From the NCBI GenBank assembly GCA_004565275.1, contig SDOX01000002.1, positions 1,214,468 to 1,278,467 of the forward strand: a DNA stretch of 64,000 nt. The letters run 5' to 3'. Below, piece by piece: positions 44,330-54,330 of the stretch. The notes beneath the pieces are model-generated. The model was not told the origin of the DNA. It saw only the letters and a program-made list of their open reading frames with translations, and ran no database searches. The position numbers were made by a program, and so were the translations under genes. The stretch is from Nannochloropsis salina CCMP1776. Lineage: Eukaryota > Sar > Eustigmatophyceae > Eustigmatales > Monodopsidaceae. How positions within the stretch are numbered: the first letter of the stretch is position 1; each line of letters opens with the position of its first letter.

Positions 44330-46816
44330 ATGCCACCAAGACGTCAAGCACGCCCGTGGGGGTTTTCATTACTTTCACTCCCTCCCTGGCTCTTCCTTTC
44401 TGCCGGGGCCGCGCTGGCTTTACCTCCTCCCGTGGCGTCTGGCATTGCTTTTGCACGCCTTTCTTCAGGGAACACTTGTCATTTCTCTGTGTTTTCAAGA
44501 TCTATCACACAAAGAACGTCGCATCCGAGTAAATTACCAGGGACCTTCCATAAGTATTACCTCTCAGGCATAGGATCTGCTTCCTCCTCCGTCTTGGCTA
44601 GTACATTGTCCACGGCCCCGTCACCGCCAGAAGACATCGCGGAGGCCTTGAAAGAGCGACCTTGGCGAACGGGCTTGGAGCCGGCAGAAGACGTTGATTT
44701 GATCGAGGTATCGGCAGCATGCATTGAGGTACGTGGGATTCCAATCTCGCACATAATGAAAAACTTATGCGTTGATTTTTGGCTGCCCAGGCACACAAAT
44801 TTCGGTGCACCCTCAAAGCTTATTTAAACCATCGATCGATGACCCTCTCTCACACATGGCGATTCTTTTTCCGTTCCAGGGTACCGTACCCTTCGACCTC
44901 GTAGGCACCTTGTATCGCAATGGGGCAGGGCGCATCCGGGTCGGCGCCTCCCCCGCACTCCGTTATAGCCACTGGTTCGACGGAGACGGTATGGTGTCCG
45001 CCCTTACCTTTACCGCGGATGGTCGCTGTTTTTTCAGACAGAGGTATTTGCAAGGAAAGAAATTTTTGGCCCAAAAGAACGCGAAAGAAGGCGCCTGGGG
45101 GGGTCGAGGGGTATGGACGCAGCGAGGGGGCCGGGAGGGAAAGTGGTGGGAGAATCTGGGGCGTATCCCGGACAATCCCTTGAACACAAACGTACTGGTG
45201 CTGGAAGGGGCGAAGGAGGGAGGGATGACGAGGACCTTGGCCCTCTGTGAGGGTGGTCTCCCTTTTGAATTCGACCCCGTGAGCTTGGCCGTGCGAAGGG
45301 AGCCAGAAGATTTCGGTGAGTGCTGGGGCTCGGCGGGTGGGGCTGGGCTACATATCCTGACGTTAAGGGCTGGCCTAGACCGGAGAGGGTGCGGGTCTGC
45401 AGGGGGAGTCTTTCGGCGCGAGCAGTGGAAGATGGGGGGAAAGGACTCGGAACCCAGAGGCCCGTGCATGTTGTGTCCGGCCCATGTCTAGGCATGGGGC
45501 GTCCAAGGGCTTGCGGCCGTCCCGGACAGGGTGACATGGCCTCATTTGCTGCCTGTACGCGCGTTCCCTGCACGCTTTTCTTAACGCGACGCTCCACCGC
45601 CTCCCTCTTCCTTTCTCCCCCGCCTTGATCCCTATCCTCCTTCCCCCTTGCCACAGCCGGACCCCATGGACGGCTTTCCTCCTTCTTCTCCGCCCATCCC
45701 AAGGTAGACCCCGACACGGGCATTCTGTACAATTTTGGCATGCTCCTGGGCCCCAGTCTGGCCCTCAACATCTTCGAAATTTCCTCTCCCTCGTCCTCCC
45801 CCTCCGCCCAGCCCGTCCTCCTCCGGCAAAGATCCTTTCCCCTCGCCTTTATCCCCACAGTGCACGATTTTGTCCTGGCCGGGCGCTTCCTGATCATCTT
45901 CTTCAGCCCATTCCAGGCCCCTCCTTCTGCCCTGGCGCGAGCCCTCCTCGGGCTCTCCTCCTTGGGCGGACAGTATGTGTGGAAAAACGGCGGGAAAACT
46001 CAGGCCTGGGTGGTGGAGAAATCGACGCTGCGGCGTGTGGCGGAGGTAGACATCGATCCACCCTTTTCAAACTACCATTTTGTGAACGCGTGGGAAAAGG
46101 AGGGAGGCAAGGAGGAAAGGACGAAGACAGGAGATGGAGACGTCGAGGTCGAAGTCTTGGTCGCGCAGCACCGATCCCCACGGGAGAAGGTGGAGGAGCA
46201 GTTTCGTGACATGTACAAGGCGGATTTCACTCCTGAGCTGGAATGTGAGACATGGCGATACGTCCTTCGTTTTGCGTACGAGGAGGGCGGGGGGGAGGGC
46301 GGGACGGAGGACCCGCAGGAGCAGGACGGTCGAGACTCGAGTGTCAGACGGGCCCGAGTGGTCGAGGCGGGGCCGATGCCGTTGGCTGCGTCATCGTATG
46401 GCTACGAGCTCCCAACACTGAACCCTTTCACAGTGGGAAAAAAGGGAAGGTTCGCCTATGTGAATGCCTTGGTACGGGAGGAAGGCTTCGTGGATTCTGT
46501 GGCCAAGCTGCATTTGGACGCAGGAGGAAGAATGGAGGTGCACCGGTCCTGCCTACCTCCGGGTTGCTTTGCCGGGGAGGCGGTCTTCGTACCGCGAGGA
46601 GGCAGGGACAAGGAAGAAGGGACGGGGAGGCAAGAGGAGGATGACGGTTACTTGTTGTTTTATGTGCTGGATACGCGGCGACAGGCGTCGGACCTGGTCA
46701 TACTTGATGCCCAGCGCATGGAGAGGCCGCCCTTGACAGTGATCCATCTCCCTGTGCGGGTGCCGTACTCCTACCACGGAGTCTGGACAACCGCGACGTT
46801 CGGGCTGGGGCAGTGA
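44330..46816 (+). CDS. Carotenoid oxygenase (carotenoid cleavage dioxygenase/RPE65 family), 3 exons
   Basis: Exons 44330-44728, 44880-45315 and 45657-46816 give 665 codons (664 aa). These non-haem iron enzymes split carotenoids into apocarotenoids. The four iron-binding His regions can be traced: RYSHWFDGDGMV (near residue 164), SFFSAHPKVDPDTG, FIPTVHDFVLAGRFLI, and YSYHGVW near the C terminus. Other family marks are GTLYRNGAGR and the EAVFVPR strand preceding DGYLLFYVLD. The N terminus is hydrophobic (GFSLLSLPPWLFLSAGAALA), then ASGIAFARLSS, consistent with a bipartite plastid presequence. Acidic and Gly-rich inserts lengthen the protein relative to the usual 500-600 aa. Regiospecificity cannot be inferred. 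Confidence 0.93.
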
Positions 46817-47210
46817 ACATGGAAGGGCGGGATCTCGGTGGGAATCGCCAGGCAAGTAAGAAGCAAGTCGAGTGTCGTGGAGCATGTGGGTACTCTGCAC
46901 GGTGCCTAGGGCGCCTGCACGGCGAAGATACGATGACACGGCGGAAGCGTGAGGGGCGGAGGGCATGTACAAAGTAGGAGGCAGTGGGCTTCATAGGGGT
47001 ATCTGGCAAGGGAAAGGAGGAGGCGGGGGCGAGTGACGCTGGGTTGTACGCAAGGCAAAATGTGTGTGTGAGGGTGTGCTCACTGGGCGTGGAGACAGGG
47101 GAAGTGAGAGTGTACAGAGAGGGGGGAAACATAGGAGGAAGAATACGGACAGAGGAAGACTATCTTGACGCGATGTCCGTGTTTCGAGGCGCAAGCCAGG
47201 AAGAAACAAG
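46817..47210. other. Intergenic region downstream of carotenoid oxygenase
   Basis: About 390 bases, purine-rich on the plus strand. A long plus frame (from 46984, no ATG until 47173) runs through but lacks protein features. Confidence 0.4.
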
Positions 47211-47374
47211 TTATCTCAGGACAATTTGCGCGCTGTTCGGGGCATCGTTTCCTTCTACAGTCCTTCCATCCGTGTCGGTGACTTTCAAAAATCTGTCGAA
47301 AGTCGGATCCGCAAATCCTTCTTTTATGTGCACAAACTCTTGCGCTATGCAGAAAGCGGGCCCAGGAGGATTCA
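47211..47374 (-). CDS. Possible last exon of an unresolved minus-strand gene
   Basis: A strong pyrimidine-rich acceptor (TTTGATCTTTTGCTCAG) is followed by 54 codons to a stop. The translation is protein-like: NPPGPAFCIAQEFVHIKEGF, then DPTFDRFLKVTDTDGRTVEG. No ATG-bearing upstream exon in the right phase could be placed in the 400 bases before the elongase stop, so the gene is either very short, starts in an exon I missed, or the exon is fortuitous. No family recognised. Confidence 0.3.
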
Positions 47375-47778
47375 CTGAGCAAAAGATCAAAGAGAAAAGA
47401 CCCGGCAACGATGATCCTACTCTCCCTTGCGCTCCAATCTCCGCCTTTTTTAATGCCGTTCCTCTCAGGCTCCTTCCTCTTCACACTGTTTGCTGGGTGT
47501 GGCGGTCTTTTATCATGTCTTTTTTTCTTTTATGGACGCTACCATGTGCTTTGATATTTTACGACCTATTTTTGCCTTTCCTCCCTGTCATTCCCATCAA
47601 TTACGTGACCCGCCGTCACATCCGTTGTACGAATAGACGATGGAAGTGTTCGATTGCTCACATGTGTGGGCTACAGGAGGCGCATAGGGAGAGCGCTGCC
47701 CATCCTCCAAAATCATGGCTGCTCTGCATGCCCGATCCCCACCTCTGTTCCCAGCTTTCGCGACAGCCCCTATGGCGC

Positions 47779-49643
47779 TCACATGTCCTTGATCTTCTTC
47801 GTCATGGTCAACACCGCGCTGCGCTCTTCTCCCAATCGCGGCTTCCCACCCCGAAGGAAGCGGCGTACGAAAAAATCACAAAATAGATAAAGATAACTGC
47901 CATACATCAAAGCTCCTGAGTAGACATTTTCGTGTTTTACTTCGCAATGCTCAGGGTCCGTGTACAAGTAGTAAAACGAGGCGACGCAGATGCCCACGCC
48001 GACCATCATCTGGGAGATTTGAGCGACGGTGATGATGGAGGGAGGGATCCAGGAGGGCCAAGCTTTGATGGCGGTCTGAAGGGGGAGGAGTGGAGGAGAT
48101 GGTGGAAAAGGAAAGCAACAGAAGACGAGGCAGGGGGTGGAACCATTGAGGGTGGAGACACGTGAAAGTGATCATTACGCATGACGGGATGGGAAAAAGC
48201 GGGTCCACACAGCACGCATTCATGTCGCAAGAAAAGGGAGAGCAGTACACTTCGGCGACGAGGAGGGTAGGGCTAGAGGGAAAAGACGGGATGGAGGACG
48301 GAGAGCGGCCAGGAAGGAAGGAAGGAGGGAGGGGGGGAGGGAGGGAGGGACGTACCAAGTAGTAGTAGGCGTACATGACCGCGTGGACCGAGTAGTTCAT
48401 AGCGACAAAATAGAGGCCCGTGGAGGAGGTGACAGCATAGGAGTGCCAGCAGAAGAGGAGGACGGTGATATGGTGGTACCAGTGGAGGAACTGAAGAGCG
48501 GGCAGGGGAGGGAAAGGGAGGGGAGGGCCCATTCCATCGAGCGGGTAAGAAGCAGTGAGAGAGGGGTCGACATGCGCGGGTGCAGCCATTTCGAGGGGGG
48601 AGAAGGGGGGAAAGGTGGTCCTCCAGGACACGACAGCAATCTGACGGGTAATAGGCTTGTTCGAACGCTTTACAGAGGGAGGGCAATGCCAGGGGAAACG
48701 CGGGAGACGAAGAGGAATCTGGCAAAGAGAATCAACGAAGGAAAGGAGGAGACCATGGGAGGGACCACGCCTTAAGTACCTGCAGCTTGCTTTTGCGGAA
48801 GACGATGAAAACCGTGTCGACGAGCTCGGGGACCTTGCTGTAGATGAAGAGCATGACCCAGAGCCCACAGGCCCCTTCTCCGTAGGTCTCAGCGGGGTGC
48901 CGGCAAATCGTGTCCTGGGGGGACGAACGGTAGATGGGAAAGAGGAAGATGGACGGGCAAAGACAGAAAATTGTCAGCCAGTGGTACTTTGAATACGATT
49001 GGTGTCAGCAAACGGGAAGGAATGACAAGGAATGCTCGCCGGGCTTGATAGGGAATGGGGAGGACCACCTTAAAGGGCAGAGTCGTGACGTTGTGAAGGA
49101 GGTGCGGTACGGTGCGGACCATGCCGCAAAAGGAAAAAACGCTCAAGAGTAAGTTCCAGCACGCCAAGGCTGTTTTCCATTCATGCTTGGGTCGAGACCC
49201 CATAACCTTGGTGCCCACGACAATCATCAAGCCGTAGATCCCGCACAAAGCGAGTGGTAAGGCGGGCCAAGTATTTTGTGCGAAATTGACGTAGGAGGAA
49301 GCATGAAAATTTTTCTCATACTCTGTGTAGAACGGACTGAGGACGGGATAATGCTGGAAAAGCTGTGCGAAATATAGGTGTTGGATTAACGAGAATGAAA
49401 ATTTGGAGTACCTCACACAGCATGACGGTAGGATTAAGCAGTCCTTTGGCCAAACAGAGCACCTATTTTTTTAAAATCTCGAAAATTAATTATTATATAC
49501 ACTGTAATTGCGTGCGTGCGTAAAATAAAGGTGTCAACGCCTACCTGAGTGAAAGGTACGTTGTCGGGAACGCTCCGGTAGGGGATTATTTTCGGCATCT
49601 CTCCCCAGATTAGCTTCGAAAAGGCCTCTGAGAGATTAAGCAT
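47779..49643 (-). CDS. ELO-family very-long-chain fatty-acid elongase (3-ketoacyl-CoA synthase), 5 exons
   Basis: Exons 49643-49545, 49362-49069, 48914-48780, 48490-48356 and 48075-47779 give 320 codons (319 aa), all phase 0. ELO proteins condense malonyl-CoA with acyl-CoA in the ER membrane. Family signatures are all present in order: [15 protein letters not shown], the histidine box [31 protein letters not shown], and [14 protein letters not shown]. Seven or so hydrophobic segments fit the multi-pass topology. The His-box form (HWYHH with following ITVLLFCW) resembles ELOVL3/6-type elongases acting on C16 to C18 acyl chains, but chain-length preference is inference. Exon 1 encodes only a 33-residue polar N terminus. 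Confidence 0.94.
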
Positions 49644-50984
49644 CCTCTCTGTATGCCAGATAAATATATTGTAGAGCCGTAGTTGCCGGTGAGATTGCTT
49701 TCACGGTTAATTGTGGCGTAAAGGGCTTCTTCTTGCACTTGGGGGAATAGGGACCCTCGTCCTGTGACAGAGAGGACAACGAAAGTGAAAAGGGAAAAAA
49801 TAACACAAACAGACGAGAAAACGCACAAAATGACACTCCAGGTTACTCAAAGCTCCTGAAGTGATGCGTTTGAACAGTGGCCGATGCATGTGAGACATCA
49901 AATCGTGAGCAGTGAGCGGGCTTTGCGTAGACGTGTCCTGTGACAGATCTGCCGCGGCCCGCGGGCCGGCTCATGATAATGTTTAAGAGACAGATTACGT
50001 TCTTTTCCAAGCCCATGCGACACAAGCGCCGCACGCCTCGTGACCAAAGGCACTATCACTTCCAAAATACCATGGGCAAGGCCCCGACACCGGGCCATGC
50101 ATTTGTCTTGGCGTCGAGGTGACATGGTAGTCCAAGATATTTTAGCTCGCTCCTTCTCCAGAGCGACTTTACACACGAAATGATACGTTCCTCTTATACC
50201 CCCGTCGTTTTGATTTGAAATGTATAAATTTGCGTCCCAGCTGTAGCATCAAGTATTAAAATGACGCTAGAATTTCACTCCTGCTGCTAGCTGGGAGACC
50301 AAACGTGTCATATAGCCACGACCTTTTGTTTGAAGGAGTTGCCAGCTAGTGTCGAGGCTAGAGTCCAATTTAAGGAAGGGCGTTAACCGATTGTAAGACA
50401 TCACGCATCTAGAATTACCAAAAAGACGTCTGATGGTTGCATGATTGATTCTATTTTCCGTTCCAGTGTGAGAATATGGTGGATATCAACCCTAAAAAGT
50501 ATCTAGATCTGTCGCCATAAGGGGAAAGACCATCAAGGACACTGGCTCGTCACATTCCAAACGACGAAAAGTAGAATGGTTAGAATATGGACCGACAATT
50601 TAAAATGAAGAAAGTCAGGAAATATGACAAGCATGGTAAGCACAAAGACCACATTCTTTTTTTAATTCCTCAGAGAAACTACATGTGAGCATCACTGAGA
50701 GTTCCTTGATTGGGAGTCAAACCACCCATGGAACCGTCACACACGAAGACGCACAAGTATCAACCAGTTCTTGAAACTGGTGTTAATATTAGTGATACTA
50801 TTGGTATCATTATTTTTTCATCGACTGAGCAATTCTTGAACACTACATGATATCGAAATCAATGCGTGAAACCTCGCTTACGTAGGTACACGGACACGGG
50901 AATGATTCACGGAGTCATTGTGGATGCAAAGATAACAGATGCCCTATGATAGCAATTTGATAATCCACAGACAGTGTCGGGTGC
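49644..50984. other. Gene-poor region
   Basis: About 1.3 kb upstream of the elongase and downstream of the orphan secreted-protein gene. Frames at 49898-50176 (minus) and 49940-50122 (plus) have no recognisable features. From about 50200 the sequence looks AT-rich. No transposon signature seen. Confidence 0.5.
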
Positions 50985-52089
50985 TTATCTGACATAGACA
51001 TCGAGAAATTCTTCGAGAAGAGGGAAACCTCCGTAGTCTACGAAGACATAAAATGTAATGACGGACCCAGATGGGTATCGTTTACCGATGCGGAATTTAT
51101 TGATGATCTTGTAATCTTCCAGCGCGACCAAACCAGTAGTCGGAATGCTCATAAAATTTGTTGAGCCCGTGATGTTCGATCGGAGCCTGAGAAGGGTGCG
51201 GCGATTGAAGGTTTGAGTATTGGAAGGACAAGTTTGATGGAAAGAGTTGATAGATTGCACCACAAGCCTGCCAGAGGTATCTCTGCGTTTATTGTCTTCA
51301 TACTCTGCAGCTTTCAGTTATCTTACTTTGCAAAGTGATGTGGTACTTACTTGGGGCGCCAGGTGTTGGGCATAATGCGAGACCTGACCAGCCTCACATC
51401 GGTACTGTTGCCGTGCTTGCTGCTTTTCGGATGGCTGGTTTTGGTTTTGTTCTTGTTTGTGTTAGGCAAAAAGTCTTCGGGAGGAGGAAGGTCGTCTTCA
51501 TTTGTTGTTGCCTTAGTAATGTGCATGTTGGCGATTGATTACGAGAAGTGTGTATCAGTTGCATGATGTTGGCGATTGATTACGAGAAGTGTGTATCAGT
51601 TGCATGAGAAGTTGTAAGGAATCCTTTCTTGTTGCTAGCATTTGTGTGATGCGTTCCTGCAAGAAGAGAGTTAGTCCGCTCGGATGTATATTGGCGCCGC
51701 AGCACCCATGCATGCATTTTTGCTGAGCAACTCACCCAATACAAGATTTCATCTGCGAAAGCAAGCTCACGAAGCTCACGGCGCCGTGTTTCTAAAAAGA
51801 GGAAGCTGGTTGTTAATGTAACTCGCCCTCCAGCTTTCACGGAGATGGGTTTCACAGTTGAGTGCCCAATTGCATCAAAAGTAGGGAATTGAGCAGTGGC
51901 TCGACCCTACGAATTATGAGGGAAGAGGGTCAGGTTGAGAAGAGGACAATGTACAGGATTTGCGAGCATGAAGCGCCTTCGGTTGTATTTTGGCGTCAAA
52001 TGGTAGAGGACATCATGCCGCGTGAAACTTACAATCGCAGAGATGATAACGGCGCTGGCCAAAATCAGGGAAGAGGTAGCGAACTTCAT
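50985..52089 (-). CDS. Orphan secreted protein, 223 aa, 4 exons
   Basis: Exons 52089-52033, 51906-51736, 51511-51351 and 51267-50985 give 224 codons with consistent phases. Exon 1 is a signal peptide (MKFATSSLILASAVIISAI). The mature protein has a basic, Arg/Glu-containing helix (FLFLETRRRELRELAFADE), a Lys/Asn/Pro linker (LPNTNKNKTKTSHPKSSKHG) with potential N-glycosylation sequons (NKT, NST, NIT), and a beta-rich-looking C terminus (KRYPSGSVITFYVFVDYGGF). I recognise no family. It sits alone in a gene-poor block. The exon 3 acceptor is the weakest junction. It is probably secreted or lumenal. Confidence 0.62.
51527..51607. repeat. 41-bp tandem duplication inside an intron
   Basis: Two copies of a 40-base segment start at 51527 and 51568 with no visible mismatch. 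They lie in the second intron of the orphan secreted-protein gene, just upstream of the exon 3 acceptor in the transcript. Confidence 0.92.
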
Positions 52090-54330
52090 GATGAAGATGT
52101 TGGAAAATGTGCTGTATATTGTATACTGTGCTGAATATTATATCTGGATGAGAATGTGCTTTATTCTGAATTGCCTTCCACATGTGCGACGACTCTCCCT
52201 TCGCACGAACAGCCCCGGATGTCGGTCATCCCTCAAAAGAGGAGAGCAGAAGAGCTCAGATGAAATATAGATATACATGTTGCATCACCGTTCATACAGA
52301 GATGATGGGTGACTGAACAAAAAAAGTTTCGAGGTCGTATGAGTATACGATATGCCATGGAGAGCTGACACTTGTTTGTGCAACAACATATTATTATGTG
52401 AGCATGCGTTTTGATGCATTTTATGGGCCAGCACTGGCGGGAGACTTCAAGGGTTTTCATCTATAATGTTTTAAACGAGCAACCTTTTATGCTTCTATCT
52501 CGTATATAAAAAAAGACAAATTAAAAATGCACGCGGTAGTAAGAAGGAGAAATGGAGACCCAGATCCACGAGGAAAATTCGCTACTTGTCCAAATCGGTT
52601 TCTTGCTTTTTTTGCATTTTTTGGTTTTTTTGCTTTTTTTGCTTTTTTCACCTCGCTTTCAGAAGACCGTGTGCTTATTTTCAACTTGACCGTCAAATCA
52701 TATGTACGTCCTGTCCTATTGAGCACCGCTTATGGAAGTAAACTCTTTGTGCGTACACAATGCATAATTACATTTTGTGTCGAATGGATGGCAAAGCCTT
52801 GGTTGTGACGGTGGCGTGACACATGGTATTGGCCAGTACGGCAGCTGTTCGTACAGAAACGCCGAGAAGCAAAAAAAAACGGATTTGGGTGGTAGCTAAG
52901 CCGGACAGTTTGTAACGATCGTTCCTTTCCATTTGCCTTTTGCGGGTGGTAGGTACGAGACTTTACGCTGGGATATGTTGACGTCGACACTTTTGGATAC
53001 GGAGGGGGTAACACAGTTGAGCACCACATCCCTGGTTGCGATACTGTATGACCGTATAAATAGGGAAAGAAAAGAAAAGAACCTTGGTGCTAGCTAGGGA
53101 TGTAGCCCACTCCTCCTATTAACTTTGGGAAATGTCGTACTTACATTTCATTGTTGTCGATAAATCCAAGTGAGAAGAAGTTGCGAATGTACACCCTGCA
53201 TATTCTCATTGTAGGTGGCCTCATGACTGACTATGCCTGAGGCAACCGTTAAAATGCGCCTGGAACATTTATACTTCCATCCTATACGTGCAAGAAGGCT
53301 CCTAAATGTCACTACATGACAATTAGATTGGCACATCCTCAAGGAGTGGCATTCCTTAAGTCTCATATCATATCTAGATCGGGTCGCGGTAGAGTCGTGT
53401 ACTTGGTCGAGACCTTTTTCTTTTTCTCAGGTGACGAGAAAAAGCGAAAGCAGCTCGTAAATGCGCTTGAAGGCTTAAAAGTGGTGAAGAGTACTCTTAT
53501 GAAATAAAAATTGAAAGCAGTCAACGTCTATCTGATAATCAATCTCTGAGAATTGGAGGAACGTAAGGTAAGTGTATCCGTCTGGCTACCTACCCAAGTG
53601 CGTAATTTTCAGGCAATTTGAATGAATCAGGAAAGCGTTGGGAATGATGCAAACATTGTAGACCATGCCATCTTTCGTGCCACCTGTTGTGCATATTTCC
53701 CCCCCCCTATAAAGGGATGATGACTACTAATTTTTGTTTCCTAGCATCAGAGGCCATGCATTACTCCTCAATTGTCAGACCGGTGCAGCATGCAGAATTA
53801 AGTTATCTTCGTGAGTGTATTTTTGCATTGCAAATGTTCATGTACCAATTCTTCAATGATGTCGAGACAGCCCGAAAAGAAGAGCTTTTGTGATTTGTGT
53901 TTTATTATAAGTAAGGGCCCTACCTATCGCAGAGCAGGATTTGTTAGGGTCAGCATTTAAAACACTTCTTAGATCTGAATTGACAGGTACGAAGAATGCT
54001 TATTTCATTGCTCCACACGATAATGTACGCAGTCATACTTGAGATTGGATCTGAATGTAACAGGAGATGCAACTTTATCTATCACGGATTGTAAGCAAAG
54101 TAATCAGTCAAGGTACAATGTTGTGACCAAAAAATCACTCTCACGTGAAGCATAGTAATTCGATAAGAGTGATGTGAAAATACATGCCACGGTTTTGAAG
54201 GGAAAAAAGCAGGTCTAATTTGCAAGAACACATACTTTTCATGTTTCATTTGATCCTCTCGATCATACATTACCATATACATGCCCGACAGTTGTTGGAT
54301 CTCTCACTATCGGTCCACTGTCACGACGCT
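52090..54330. other. Gene-poor region with no firm gene
   Basis: About 2.2 kb, AT-rich in appearance. It holds a T-rich TTTTTTTGC-like short repeat at about 52600-52650 and many short frames. One plus-strand segment, 53431-53507, follows a good acceptor (CTTTTTCTTTTTCTCAG) and reads GDEKKRKQLVNALEGLKVVK to a stop; it could be a terminal exon but no partner exons were found. No rRNA, tRNA or mobile-element sequence was recognised. Confidence 0.5.

Noticed and set aside
25651-46816. A biosynthetic cluster linking acyl-AMP ligase, FAD monooxygenase, carotenoid oxygenase and elongase
   Set aside because: The genes are interspersed with housekeeping genes on both strands, have different predicted compartments, and no carrier protein or polyketide synthase is present.
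46984-47886. 300-codon plus-strand frame
   Set aside because: It has no ATG near its start, shows no domain, and overlaps the conserved 3' coding end of the elongase on the other strand.
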